Source: Paulownia fortunei (lineage: Eukaryota; Streptophyta; Magnoliopsida; Lamiales; Paulowniaceae). From it: 64,000 nt of DNA. The notes beneath the pieces are model-generated. The model did not search any database. It had not been told where the DNA came from and saw only the letters and a list, made by a program, of their open reading frames with translations. Below are positions 39,301 through 52,258 of the stretch, piece by piece. The DNA is taken from the NCBI GenBank assembly GCA_019321725.1, contig CM033116.1, forward strand, positions 4,212,642 to 4,276,641. Direction: 5' to 3'. The number at the start of each line of letters is the position of its first letter. Positions within the stretch are counted from its first letter, which is position 1. Made by a program: the position numbers and the translations under genes.

Positions 39301-39386
39301 GGCACTGACACCGATGTTGATGATCTATTTTGATTAGATGAAGAAGACAAACCAGCGGAACCTCTCTGAACTAAAACCCGAGTCAT
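33343..39386 (-). CDS. OTLD1: OTU-domain deubiquitinase, OTLD1/OTU6 type
   Basis: Eight coding exons join in frame to 539 aa: 39386-38691, 38323-38162, 35865-35788, 34621-34543, 34410-34265, 34061-33996, 33916-33742, 33560-33343. The family cleaves ubiquitin conjugates; Arabidopsis OTLD1 acts on histone H2B with the demethylase KDM1C. The first 232 residues are a disordered Ser/Pro-rich region with a poly-Pro stretch and a SSPTGSRPSSPRS motif, and start MTRVLVQRG as in relatives. The OTU domain follows with the catalytic block MLEDGNCLFRAVADQVYGD (Asp256, Cys259) and catalytic His364 in YHHGNHYNSLV. A helical segment (VKAAIKAQQDQQIDNALLAE) leads to a C-terminal UBA-like domain (MLSMGFSYLQVIEAYSIFGD) and basic tail GRRKGKATK. 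All catalytic positions are present. Intron 2 is about 2.3 kb and intron 3 about 1.2 kb. Confidence 0.95.
34484..34537. repeat. 27-bp tandem duplication in an OTLD1 intron
   Basis: Two adjacent copies of TGTCATAACATAATCTCATA plus CA(G/C)GTAA differ at one base. They end 6 bp from the donor site of the exon at 34621-34543. Confidence 0.85.
36290..36830. mobile_element. Possible transposon remnant in OTLD1 intron 2
   Basis: The interval is studded with CATGTCTGATACATGT-, GTGTCCAAAT- and CATGTCCATAC-like words that resemble dispersed plant repeats. I find no clear terminal repeats or target duplication, so its ends and class are uncertain. Confidence 0.3.
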
Positions 39387-39399
39387 TATTTCCCCTCTT

Positions 39400-40296
39400 C
39401 TTCAAACTCAAAACAGAATATTTTTATTTTCTATTTTCACCTAAAGTTAGAGATAAATAACTGTAGGTTTCAATTTATCACGCTTTCTGGCCTTGGGGGC
39501 AGTCACACCAATTCCTCGGCTAAGTGATTTATTTTTCCAGGACACTAATCTCTGATCATCGCAAATCAATTTCTGCATTCCCCTAACAATTCTCATGAGA
39601 CCTTGACCTCCAAATCTTTTACTCTTAAACAATAAAACCCTCTTTCAGATAAAGTACTTGAATTTATCCGTGATAAAGTCTTGGATTACAAGTATCACCT
39701 CAACAATCGCAAAACTGCAATTTACAGACAAGAAACCAACACAAAAATCAAGAATGTAGATATGTTTACGCCAAACAAAGAAAAAGGACAGAGACTGAAA
39801 CCAAGTTAACAAAAACCAGAAAAACAACAGCAAGAAGAAGAGAATCAACTGCACACGCCTAATTGAACATTAATATGTCATAAAAGGCTGTAAAACCAAC
39901 ATAACCCCAGAAATGATCAAATGGCAAACATCAAATTAGCAACAAAAGGTATAAATTTCACAATGCGGCATCTAAAAGATTCAAGAAAACATCAAAAACT
40001 TCTAAATCTACAGAAACACCAAAACCTAACTAAGAAAACAGTTGGAGATTATTGATGTACAGATCAACTGAAACATATAATTAGCCCTGGGTAAAACCAA
40101 ACAGGGTTCAAGAATCAATCCCGGAGAACAAGCGTCAATCGAATAATATGGAAAACATCAATTCTTAACGCATGTACATAGACAAAAACAAAAACCCAAT
40201 AGGAGTATTAATCGGTGAATCGAATTGAAGAAAACAGAAAACAAATCAAAACAAACAGCCCTAGAGTTGACCCGGTTACGAGTGAAGTGGCTCACC
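39400..40296 (-). other. Probable 5'-UTR intron of the OTLD1 gene
   Basis: On the minus strand CTCAG|GTGAGCC at 40296/40295 is a strong donor site about 90 bp after a TATA box, and the coding exon starts only at 39386. The acceptor should lie just before 39390; the best candidate is the AG of GTTTTGAG near 39405, which is uncertain. No protein-coding content is needed in between. Confidence 0.55.
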
Positions 40297-40413
40297 TGAG
40301 TCGAGCGATGATGAAGCAAGAAGAGTTGGAGTGTTGTTTTACCAAATGGTTTCTGAGGAGCACCTAAAAGAAGATAACTTCAGGACCAAGAAAGTGTGTG
40401 TTGTGTGTGTGGA

Positions 40414-40421
40414 TTTATATA
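40414..40421 (-). promoter_or_regulatory. TATA box of the OTLD1 gene
   Basis: Minus-strand TATATAAA lies about 120 bp before the predicted 5'-UTR donor site. Just upstream on the coding strand are CT-rich repeats (40436-40467), common near plant core promoters. Confidence 0.55.
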
Positions 40422-40469
40422 TGTGTATGTATAGGTAGAGAGAGAAAATGTTGAGAGAGAGAGAGGGAG

Positions 40470-41627
40470 CTGAGGAAAGTGGTTTTGTTGGGGAGTAAAA
40501 ATGGGGGGCTGAGTTTTAAAGATGAAGAAATAAAAAAGGCACGTGACTGTATAATTTATTTTTTATTTTCCTTATTTTTCCTTCCACGTGGCGTCTTGGA
40601 TTCATATTTGAACGTGTGGGAACACCGGAGGAGCGGAACAGAATAGCAGAGCTTTGAATTTGACCTTTTGCAATAAATTGATATTGTGAATATACTAGCA
40701 AAGTTGACTGAGTTCATTTAAATTTCATTTTTAATTAAAAAATATTTCCATTATAAAACTATTAACTTCTACTTTGATGGTATATTTGAAATTGTTATTG
40801 TGTATAATTCTTGGTGTTGAACAATGTAAAGTTTGTTAAATAAAATGATAATTAGTGGTTTTCTAAATAAATAATTTAAAGCTTATTATAAGAGGTTTAA
40901 TTCAAATCATAACTACAATTTCTTGTTAAAATCAAGATCCTTGGATCGAAATGCAACATGAGTGGATTCTACTATTTTACTACATATATTTATATTATAA
41001 TTTTTTTTTTGTGATTATTATTAGGTATCACAAACTCATTGTAACGTTCTACTTACTTTTTATGTTTTTCTTAATTAATTTTTAAAGTGTAAATTAATTA
41101 CATAAAAAATATAAATTCACCAATCCTATAAATTAATTAGAATTCCCCCAAATTCCATTGAAATTAAAATTTCATTGAAAGTCAAATACATATTATATTC
41201 GGTAAATCCAGCCGCAACCACGAACATATGACTGTGTATGATTTTGTGTATAGATAAAGAGTAAATATTGCACTCGAGTGTATCACGAGAAAATCGGTCC
41301 AATAAATATTACATTCAGTACTATAGTATGTTTATATATGAATATACAATAAAATATACACTCATTGTAAACCATCGAATGTAGCTGTCTCTACCACCAA
41401 TTCTCTGTACCGTATAACATTGTATATCTACAATTAATTATTGGTATACTAAATTGCCAACATATACAAAGATATACTAAAAATTTCATGATCACATGAA
41501 AACACAATCCAAATTACACCATTTCTTCAATCAAATGATAAGCATTTGACACCAATCACAAACTGCAACCACACAATATATGAACAGTAATACACCCATA
41601 AATTTGCAAATGGTGTGGCGTAACATC
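40470..41627. other. AT-rich spacer between CASP and OTLD1 genes
   Basis: A G-box-like CACGTG (40540) and CCACGTGG (40584) lie just upstream of the OTLD1 promoter. The rest is AT-rich with no supported gene and includes the CASP 3' UTR. Confidence 0.45.
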
Positions 41628-42506
41628 TCAGTGCCTGCGAAGAGCCACAGCAGAAAGCACAACCAAGAATATGAAGATGACTGCTGCAATGAAGGAAGCC
41701 ACTACAGCGCCGCTAACGCGCTGGCAGAAGTCGTTGAACTGCTGGCAAATGGCGAACCAGTTGGTGTTGGAATTCCCATTGTGGGCTAAGTACACAATGG
41801 CTGCAGCTGCGGCCGCCGCTGCCGTCGTGAAAGCCACCAGCACCTGCAGCAGAGTTCGTAATTAATTGCACGGGCAAGTTAGATTAAAGGCTGGTAACAT
41901 AAAAAGAACTGAAGTTTGTAAGTACTAAATGGTCTTACTGTGTCAAAGATGAGGAGGAGAAGCTTTACTCCAGCTGCATGTGGACGGACAATGGCGACAA
42001 TGGAGAAAGGCAAGGACAGGACCAAGTAGCCACTAGCAATAGCATTCGCCGCCACAAAGAACCTGCAAGTTTCAGAGATGACAATGATCAATAAAGACCC
42101 TCATGGGCATGTACATTGCAACGTCCATGCATCATGCAAAAGTACATGAGAAATATTCAACAAGAAATGGGAAAATAGAGACAATGAGTGGAAAACATAT
42201 ATGAGAAAGCAAATGGATAAGATACGTGAAAGCCGGGAGGTCATCATAGCTGGCTTGAAACTGGAAGAACTGTGTGAAGAAAGGAAGAGTTTGATCGGTG
42301 GTTCCCATGGTGGCTGTGGCGGCCAAAGCAGCGGCAAGAGCGCAAATCCTGAGAATAAAGTCGAAGATGGCGACTCCTCTCTTCCATCCCCCTTGTGGGT
42401 GTGGAGTTGCCTTTGTGGTGGCAGTGTAGGCGACAGTTTTGTGTTTGGCGGAGTTGGACTCAGGAATGTTGATGGCTGTTTCACCGCTGCTTTTTGTGGA
42501 AGCCAT
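41628..42506 (-). CDS. Casparian strip membrane domain protein (CASP)
   Basis: Three exons (42506-42226, 42062-41939, 41843-41628) join to 206 aa, the same length I recall for Arabidopsis CASP1. CASPs form a membrane scaffold in endodermal cells that directs lignin deposition in the Casparian strip. Four transmembrane helices are visible. The family's conserved Arg is in helix 1 ([15 protein letters not shown], Arg53) and the conserved Asp in helix 3 (LLLLIFDT, Asp134). The first extracellular loop has the CASP signature [17 protein letters not shown], and the second has the Cys pair in [15 protein letters not shown]. These loop signatures separate true CASPs from the wider CASP-like family. 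The C-terminus ALRRH is also typical. It lies next to the OTLD1 gene, as CASP3 does in Arabidopsis (from memory). Expression in root endodermis is expected from the family, not shown here. Confidence 0.95.
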
Positions 42507-42586
42507 GGGGTTCTTTTCTCTTTGAGAGGAGAAAGTATTGTAATCTTATGAGTTGTGATAGAGAAACAGCTATGGCGGGCTAAGAA

Positions 42587-42594
42587 ATTTATAC
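42587..42594 (-). promoter_or_regulatory. TATA box of the CASP gene
   Basis: Minus-strand TATAAATT lies about 85 bp before the ATG, giving a predicted leader of about 50-55 nt. Confidence 0.6.
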
Positions 42595-42599
42595 CTGGG

Positions 42600-43881
42600 A
42601 GCAGAGGAGCAGTTTGATGGATTAGGGTTTGATCATTGGATGGGAGAGTAGGTGATGGTGCCTCGTGTGGAGGAGGAGTTGTTGCTAACTTGCTCCACCA
42701 TAACCAAGGATTTCAAACTTGATTTTATTATATATGAATGTACCAAGTTGTTGTTGCACTGGAGATAATACTTTTGTGAAGTAATTAGTTGTAATTTGAA
42801 TGTGACCTGTTTATCATTAATGAGAAAAAAAAGAGATGCTAGTTTACATAATTAAAGCAACTCTATTTGGCAGAGTTTTCCTTCATAGGGAACTTTTCCC
42901 TATTTACACTACGGCTAGATACAGAATCAAGGTTGGATTGAGCATATTCTAAAACTCAGGCCAATTTTTTCTCACAAAGAAGAGTGGCAACTTTTCACAA
43001 TTACTAAATGTTATTTCAGTGTTTTTCTCATTCAAATTGAAGACCTGAATGGAACTTCATGTTTGGTTCTATTTCTCCAGAATATTTTCCTTCTCCAAAA
43101 CAAAAAAAAAAAAAAATGAAAAAATGTATATTCATAGATTGCTATTTTTCATCATTACTTAATTCAATAATTCTATATTTTATTATACTATACGCTAATT
43201 AACTATAACAAAACAATATTACAAATATTTACATTACAAACAAATATCACAACAAAATAAACAAAACATCTACAATGCTAGAAGTAATACCAAACAAAGC
43301 CTATGTTTTTCCTTATTGACTTTTTGGAGGGAAAATGAAATTTTATTGAGGCAGAGGAACATTACAAAGATTTAATATGTAAATCAAAAACTCGGAGATA
43401 CCATTCCCAAGCCAAGCCTTCGCAGAGAAAATAAAAGAAATAAAGATCCACAATAGAAAATATAAATGATAGAACACACCAACCACCTATCTATGCTCAT
43501 ATTCCATACATCTCAAGGAGAAACTGAGAATGGTATAATTCTAGAAATGTAAATGTCTCACAAAATCAAGGCCAATACTTGACCAACACAAAATCAATTT
43601 GATTTTACATTATTCATTTTTATAGCCAACGCAAGGTATCACTCCTCTTCATAATGTACAGGCCGGGTTACCGACAGTGACATTTATTGTACACGTATCA
43701 AAACCCCAACGGGTTAAAGAATTGCAACTGCTGCTCGAGCTCAACAAAACAATCTTACATATGTATCTGTGGTTCTTTCTCTATTTAATAGAAAAGCTCT
43801 AGCTTGGAAAAAACATATGCTACTTTAGACACAAATTTGGTGAAAAGATTCATGTCCTCATAACAGTACAAATAAATGGTC
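42600..43881. other. Spacer between ELM1 and CASP genes
   Basis: It holds the CASP promoter and the ELM1 3' UTR. Reading frames are short and I see no gene. Confidence 0.5.
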
Positions 43882-46800
43882 CTATGGTCGCAATCTCCAT
43901 CCACGCTCAGCAAGTGCTTTATGCACCCGACTTGCTGCCTCTGCTGTATCACTTAAAGGAGGGTAACTCCAGCTTTCTGACATCTGAAATAAAGAAAAAT
44001 CGAAGAAAGAAAAATAAGCAAGCAACCAGAAAATAAATTCGATATGTCCAAGCAAGGAAGTGCAGAAAGGACAAGAGAGATTCCCTTTATTTCCAGTCTG
44101 AATATAAGACAAGTACATAAACAATGCATAAAAGCATAATTTACTTGCTAATCCATTTCAAGCAAACGAGAAGATGATTTGCACAAAACTACTAATAATT
44201 TGACAACCGACATTCAACAAATAATAAGTAGGTCAATTTCAGACTTCATCTGCCTGCAGTAATAATAGTATTTCACTATTTTGTAACCTAACCAGAAATT
44301 CACTGACCTATTCAATCATTTCACCATAATACTACAATTGTTTTGACAATGATGCATCAAGTGACAAGGAAATATCAGACATTCTAGACCAAAACCAAGC
44401 ATATTGAGTGATTCAGATATCTTTCAGCACGAGCTACTTCTACCTATGCTTGTGAGAGAGCTAAAAGTGAATTTTCTACCTGTGCTTGCCCAGAAGAGAC
44501 ACAAGTTATGCAAGCAAAAACAAGAGTAATAAATTACAAAGAATACAAAATCCTAACTAGATAAAATTGCAACATCTCCCTGGGGGGAATCAGCAGAAAA
44601 TTTAGGGGATGTATGGTTTTTTTCATCTCAATGAAGAATCTCATTTTCCATCCCATTGAGATGAATTTCCAACTTTTTATTGGAATTTGTGTAGAAGTGG
44701 AAATATGTTTGGTTATAGAAATTATGATGAAAAATTTATAGGATGTAAAATGAGAATATGTTTAGTTTAGTATATGATTTGAATTTTTTCATGAAAAAAT
44801 GTGATAAAATGAGAATTATATGGATGAGATGTAAGTGGTGGGACCCACTGAAATAATGTTGATTGAGAAATAAAAATATATAATTAGATGAAATCGATAG
44901 TGGTGGGGTCCACTTGGAAGATTTAATTTGGATATGATGATTTATTAGAATAAATTATAGGTCGTAGTGATGGGTCTAATGGTATAATATGGAGTTGAAA
45001 ATTGAGAATATAGGGTTGGGAAGTGTTTTTGGTGGAAAATGAAAAGATAAAAATGGAATATTTCCAATGAGATTGAGTAAAACATTCATGATGTATATAT
45101 ATGAAATAGTAAAATTGAAAAAAATCCCATTGAAACGAAAACCATGCAAGCCCTTATCCCGTTAACTCTTTCTTAATTTCCAATATCCCCTTTTTTTTGT
45201 CAACAATCACCTCTCCCAAAACTTCATCAACCAACTACTTCCTGGTATTTCATTAGCTTTCTGGGACACAAACCTGTTTTCACTTTCTGTCAAATATATT
45301 TTCTGGCTTCTCTTTGGTGTTTGTTGGGGGATTGAGGGGGTGCGGGCACAAAAAATATATATTCCACAGAAGAACCAAACCTACCAACTGACCATCAGGA
45401 TCTGTACAACCAAAATATATTGAGTAACAGGAAGACTGTAGCTGTCACTTACATCCTCAAGACCTGTAAATGGTCGAACCAGGCCTCTTTCCCTTAGCTT
45501 CTTATGGAACTCCACAAACTTCCATGTACAGCGTTCGGCTCCAATAACATAAACAGGCTTCCTACAATCACCAAAAAAGTCGGTCAGATATTTTGCATGT
45601 GTGCCTCAGATATCATCAACAACTGCTATCAGGCATACCCTGTGCTGCAAGCCTCACTCAACATACTAACTGAATCAGCAGTGACTATAAAAGCATCGGC
45701 CCAAGCCAGATGTCCCATATGTGGATTAGGTTCTGATAATGACAATGTACTCATTAGTTAAGTCATCAAAATTTAGTTATGAATCATCCATCATGTTCGG
45801 TGAATAAGTACCTTCACCATCCCATATGTATATTTTGGGATGAGTTCCAAGTTCTTTAAGTATCATATTAGAAACCTGTCAACAAAAAGCCCAGCAAACA
45901 ATAAACAGAATAGTAGGGAAAAGAAGGGCAAAGATTGTATGAACAACAGGCACCAGTTGAACTCAAATGAGATAAAAACTTGAAACCAGAGTTTTTCTTA
46001 CCTTTTCCGGTGTCCTCCTTGAGAAAGATATCCGCACACTTCCACAGCCAGTGAGAACATTGTGCAGAGATGCGGTCAGTTGTTTTGCGAGGTCTGTGCT
46101 ATATCTGCAGTACCCTATCAATAGATACAACGCTAAGAATATGAGCAGTAAAAAAGTTGCCTGATTGGCTAAAAGTAAAACTCAAAGAATAAAAAATTTC
46201 CAGAAATAACTTGAGAGAAAGAAGGAAGCAAGTGTTCCAATGGCGAAACAAATGCTTGAGAATTTCATAACTTCATGAGAAGCAGGTGAAAAAAATTATG
46301 GCATATACCTGATCGAATTTGACACATAGCCAAAATATATGGTGAATCCATCCAACTACACAAGGAGAAGCATTTTACGTCCCGAAAACAATTGTGTGAA
46401 AAAAGAATAGAAAAAACGGACACTGGTTCCACTGTAGCATTGAAATTTCCCATGGTATGCTGCATGACCCCAATATCCTTTCTTAAATACTCAAGAAAGA
46501 GGCACACTAAATTTTTGGACACTTATTAAATATCAATAGAGTGACTAAGGGGCATTGTGGTAAACTTTTCTTAACTTAAATAGTTGAACAGAGTACAAGT
46601 CCAAATCGGTTAGACTCCCAACCTTTTTACTCTATGCCAAGAAATCACTCATGACACCATAACAAGCCCTATAAACATTTCCCATGTACTGTATTAATCA
46701 TACCATTGGCTAAACAAAAACTAATTACATCATATAATAGTGAATAGTCAAGTAAACTTGGAATAATTTTTTACAAACAAATCAATTAAAATAGGTTTTT

Positions 46801-49800
46801 AATTGTTCAACTTTTATTTCTAACCAATTTCATATGTAAATTCTTTTTAGCAAAAATGAAAAGGAAGGAAGAGAGATTACTTGTGGGCCCTCCAATGTTG
46901 ACTACAAGCAAAGGCTTTGGCAAAGGTGCGAATTCATCATGCCAGGCATTTGCCGCACTACGAAGTGCGGCTGAATCTACTTGATGAAGTGCTCCTACTG
47001 TGAGGACCTGAGCGACGACAGCAAGCATCCACAGAAATATAAGCAAGGAGTCAGAAACAACAATTCTCAGTAAAATAATAGACTTAATATGTACATGTAT
47101 GGCAAGGATACATACAACATGCTCATCAGGAGGTTCACGTGGTGTTATCCATTTGCGGAGAAAGCGAGGAACCTGCTCCTGTGCATGAGGGGTCAATGGA
47201 TAATAATCATGCTGCGGGGTTATCACCATATCAAACCTGTCCAAATGGGACCTTGGATGCTGAATCTGAAAAGGAAAGGCATGATAGTGTCATAAAATCC
47301 TTTTTGCATGAAAACAAAAGAAATGTACAAGGTAAGATAAAGCCATTTTGAATAACACATAGATGCAAATATTTCTCCCCCAATGGAGAAACTGCTAAAG
47401 AGCACGAAATATACAGTCTGTAATAAAATATGCATTACAAGTTATCTATCTATCTGTCTATATATATATATATATATAATGCTCTAGTATATATACTTTC
47501 AAAAAGAGGGAAAACTAAACACTTACAGCTGCATAAACGAGGCAAAAGAAATTAACTGTTAACAATTAGCATTACACTGAAAATAAAGTTTTTATTTAAG
47601 TCTGTATATGTAATATTTTCATGTAATTGAAATTTCATGAAAAAAATATTTGCAACTTCATTTAATAACCATCTGTTTCAGCTAAAAAAAAATCATTGAT
47701 AATGCACTCAAAAATTCAATAAGGCCTAGGATACTATAACAACCATCATAAGCTGGAGAGGTGAAAATAGGCTAATCCAAAATGCTTTAAAGAATTTAAT
47801 ATTTTACGAGCCAACATATAGGTCACAAAGCTCAGAAAACTAATTTTTGCCAGAATTTAATAAAAAGGACAAATTAGTTAATCTCCCAACTTGAAAGTTG
47901 AAGAAATTGACAGACAAAAAATTGAGGAATTATAGTCAAATGGCACGATGTTGAACAAAAGCAGGAAATGATATTCCTGATAGTAAATGTCATTGCTAAG
48001 TTCAACTTGACTCCGATATCAAACATCCAAATTTTAAGCTAATCTATTAGAGAGACAATTCAAAGTGTTTAGACGGCAGAAGATAAATTTATAAAGTATT
48101 TGATGACTGCAATATTACTCCTACAAGACTTTAAAGCTATAAACAGAAAGAAGGTGCTTGACGATGTTGGAGTGGCAAAAGGTACATCACCAAAACTTTC
48201 TAATGCAACCATTTTGGGAATCCTATTTCAGCACTGAGAGTTTTCTATAGTGTTTCAAAAATATGCAGAATTGGATCAAATATTCTTAACTATGACTTGC
48301 AAGTACAAGGGCAACGTGCAAACCTGGACAACAAACACATTTTCAGATGCTAATCTTTTTATAGAGCTTGCAATTGAAGTGGTGTCTCTGCCAGATGCAA
48401 CCACAAGTAGTGGGCCATCCCTAGAAAGAGGTCAAAAATGTTATTTCTCAGGTGTCAAAATGATCAAGGCATGAAAATACGAGATAAATATCCTTATGAA
48501 CATATCAACAGATAAGAAGTGAAAAAGTAGTTTGCCCCACCCACAAAAATATTAAAAAATCTCATTCATTAAGGTGACAGAGTATAATCCAAATGTAATG
48601 GTTTGATGAATTTTATAAACCAAATGGTTTGATTGAATCTTATAAACCAAAAGAAACAGAAATGACTTTTCCTTCATCAACAACATTTTTGTACATGTGT
48701 AAATATCAATTCCATTACCCACTATCTGAAGTCACGTAATAGAGAATATGACCATTCACTTAACTTCAGCAGAAAAGACAATAATGCAGAAAACAAGATG
48801 TCATTTCCATCTAGAGCGCGTATTTATGTCAATTTTACTCTCTGGTGGCTTTCTCCTTTTTATTTCAATTGTGAACAATACTTTTGACAAATGTATTCAA
48901 AAGAATGTAAAGCATTCATCTTTGTCCATGGGGAAGGATCATAAAAAGCAGCACATCTACATTGATATAATTGGACAACTTTAAAGATGTTTGAAAAAGA
49001 AAGTATTCCAAATTTAGACTTCACCTGATAAGCTAAAAACGTGAACAATAAGACATCAGTTATTTCTCTTTGTAGCGTAAATCCTGGGCCCTTAAATTCT
49101 TTTTCTGCAATCTATGGAAAGACTGTTTGCCGTGCGGCTTTTCCAATAATTCAGATGAACAGAAGGCATATTTTCATTACTTAAGTAATTCATGTCATCG
49201 TTCTTCAAAGCAGTAGCATCATAACCATAGCAAATAAAAAATATTTCGAGGGACTTTCCTACTACATGAGAAAAAAGGCAATTCTGGACAAAAAATTGTC
49301 TTGGTATACAATATCAATCAAGAGTCTAGGTGGGAGAGGTATTCTGTGTCTATTTTGTGCATGAGTGAAAGAGAGCGAGAGAAACTTACTTCTCGAAAGT
49401 TTCTTTAGCCATTCTGACAATATTCTTTACATCAGCTTCCAATACTGATGACAAGCCTATGCTGACACCATTCTCTCTAGGCAAAGGCACTAGCTTCTTC
49501 CCTCTTCTAGCAATCAAAATTTGAGAATACCCATATATTTGGCTAATTATATAGTACAACTTCTTATGGATAGAAACTGGAAGCCAGTGTAGCCACTCAT
49601 TGATTCCTCCTGTCGGTCTTGTAACCCGCTGAACAACATAAACATCAAACAGATGTGACACAATCACATTTACATTCTCATATATGATGTTCTAAAGTAA
49701 ATTAAGCATGGGTTCTCTTATATCTGATAGTGAACACTTCAATTGGCTCAGTTTTGGGCATACTTCCAAACAGTAGCTTGCATGTTAGCTCATAGATAAT

Positions 49801-51319
49801 AGATCTCATGCCACAGAGAGGAGAAGGGGTAGAAGGCAACAGCAAAGAAGACAGATTCCACAAGGAAATGATGAAACCAAAATTTTTAAAAAAGATTTTC
49901 AGAAACGTCCTTAACTGGGATAAGGCTGCTTCAGCTAACTTTCTAGTCTATTCGGAATGTAACGTTAGCACAAGAAAAGCTGGTATTGCCAGTAAGCATA
50001 AACATGATATTAAGAGAAGAATTTCAGGATGCTTAAACATAGAACACTTTTTTGGTGACATGACGGTTTTTCTTGGCCACTTTCTAGTTATATTACCTCA
50101 AGAGAAAGTTAAGCAAGAAAAAGTGGAAAATATTTATTCTTCTTTTCACTAAATGTTTTCCCTGTCTACCAGAAAAGAGGGACTTTAATAGTTTCTATGG
50201 TCTTGCCTCCCTCTCCTCCCATGTCCCTGTGTTCTCTTTGCGTCGCTACTTCCAAGTTGCCAACAGAGCATCCAGGTCTGTTTTGACCCCAGATTGTGAA
50301 GTGGAAAATAATGAGCATTTTATCATTTTTTGCTTAAATAGAAAAAATTGCCTCAAATGTATAAGTTATCAAATTAAATCTTAGAAATGAAACATTAGTT
50401 GCCTTTTATTATCCTCACATTCAACTAGTTTTGGAAAAATTTAATCCAGCCAATGTCTTTTAAAGAGAAAGTGAGAAAATCAGTTATCCTGTTCTGTCGT
50501 TTCCATATTTCTCTATTTAATAAGCAGCAGTACCTAAAAAAGTGCCTGAAAAAAGCTCATTTTGAGGCAAAAATTCTAAAAAAATTAAAAAGAATCTTCA
50601 AGGTTTCAACTTAAGCTGCACTGAACAGGAATGAATTTCATTTGAACTCATATTCCCTGATAAATATTCTCCATCAGAACTTCCAAGACAACTAATACAA
50701 GCATGCAATTCACTAGCAAAATTGGTATTAGAACACAGCAATTAAAGCTGACATACAGCAGAAAACAAAAAGAAACATATTTCACTCCATTCCAATCAGC
50801 AAGCCCCAAAACAACAAATTGTTCGATCAGTTTCTATTCTTAATCCCTCATTAAGGAAGAAGCAAAAACATCTAACCATGCAATAATTCCACAACATATT
50901 TCGCTTTACCCTCAAAATTGCGTCATCATGAAAATCAACCAAAAAAATCCACCTACATAGCCAATCAGGTACATGCACACTTTAGGGCAAAATTAGAACC
51001 AAAAAACGATGGATTGTGACTCTAAATTGAACATTTCCCAGCTTTTCACAACTTACTAACTAAACCCACGACAGAAAGAATAAGAAAACAATAAAAAAAA
51101 ACTTTAGAAAGAGAACTTGAGACTTACATAGAAAGTTTGCTTTTCAGATAAACCGAGGGCGCGAACCAATCCGATGCTCTGGTTTTCCGAAGCCGGAAAA
51201 CCGTTGCCGATTATGACGGCGCGCCGGATGACTCCGTAAACACCGCCTTCAAAAATATCAGGCACTCCACGCATCGATTGCGGGCTCCCTGGGGGCTCCG
51301 GAAGCCTTATTGGCTTCAT
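43882..51319 (-). CDS. ELM1: Mitochondrial fission protein ELM1
   Basis: Ten exons join in frame to 428 aa: 51319-51128, 49628-49390, 48420-48324, 47265-47116, 47007-46881, 46114-46002, 45875-45812, 45732-45639, 45561-45453, 43983-43882. In Arabidopsis ELM1 sits on the outer mitochondrial surface and recruits the dynamin-related protein DRP3A for division. The whole product is the Mito_fiss_Elm1 domain: RRAVIIGNGFPASENQSIGL near the N-terminus, then NEWLHWLPVSIHKKL, SGRDTTSIASSIKRLASENV, QIQHPRSHLDRFDMVITP, KWITPREPP, GSVRISFSRRTPEKV, TADSVSMLSEACSTGKPVYV and SWSYPPLSDTAEAASRVH. Length is within one residue of what I recall for Arabidopsis. The fold resembles a glycosyltransferase-like nucleotide-binding protein, but enzyme activity is not known. 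The last intron carries a MITE. Confidence 0.95.
44605..45153. mobile_element. PIF/Harbinger-like MITE in ELM1 intron 9
   Basis: The 549-bp AT-rich element has imperfect terminal inverted repeats: left GGGGATGTATGGTTTT, right (reverse complement) GGGCTTGCATGGTTTT. It is flanked by TTA on both sides (44602-44604, 45154-45156). A TTA target and GGG-start termini fit the Tourist/PIF-Harbinger class. There is no transposase. It lies about 300 bp from the exon 9 donor and leaves splice sites intact. Confidence 0.75.
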
Positions 51320-51479
51320 TTACGCATAAGATGGACAAAAACAATTCCGTGGGAATTCGATCAAAAACCCTATGTGAGATTTTAGATTTGGAATTGCCAC
51401 TAGATTCAGTTGTGGGACATAATCATCATATCTGTGAATTGTGCGTATAGAAAGAAAGAAGAATGAAGAAATGGAGAAA

Positions 51480-52216
51480 ATCAAATACGGGTCTGCGATG
51501 GTGCGCTGGCAATTCTGGCAAAAGCGGTTCGAGTTGAGTTCCTTGATTCTCACTTCAATTCTCCCTCACTTATCTATGTAAAAATAAATAAACAAATAAA
51601 TAAGACGAAAATAGTCATTGTTATAGTTAAGTACTTTTTGTCGTATAGATACTGATGGGATATGGCATATGGCTGTGAAAACTATTTTTTTAATAAAAAT
51701 ATTAAGAAAGTGATCTTGGATGAGGAAATCGGAAGACTTTACATTCACAGGAGCGAGCGAAAATTTTTCGATCCGTTTTATCAAGATTTTTTAGAATTGG
51801 AGATGGACTTTCCAACCACAAACGAGCGCACGAGTAACAGAGCATTTCGCGCAGCAGTGCTGAGATCTAAATCTGAATTCGCTTACTGCCTGACTCATTT
51901 GAAATGGATTGTGGGTGGATGCTGAGCAGTTTATTTTTAAATCCGATTTAAATTTTGATTTACTTAATTTTTTTTAAAATTATTATATATATATTTATAT
52001 AATATTTTTTTTAAAATATAATAATATTAAATTATAAAGCGATTCTAATTGATTTATTCATCGATGTTAGTTTTGAGAGGATCTATATCTGAATTTCTAA
52101 CGAGTCGAATTTTAAATCCAAATAAATTCAATACAAACTTAATTCATTGTCATCCCTAAATAAAATATTCTTCTCGATTTAAATTTTGATGACAAAAATG
52201 ATAAAAAAAATAATTG

Positions 52217-52258
<42 letters not shown>

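Noticed and set aside
41671..41865. Plus-strand frame with an alanine run opposite CASP exon 3
   Set aside because: It is antisense to the CASP alanine-rich helix; the true gene explains it.
49808..50152. 114-codon plus-strand frame in ELM1 intron 1
   Set aside because: It lies in an intron of the opposite strand, is Lys-rich with no recognised domain, and has no supporting splice or promoter signals.
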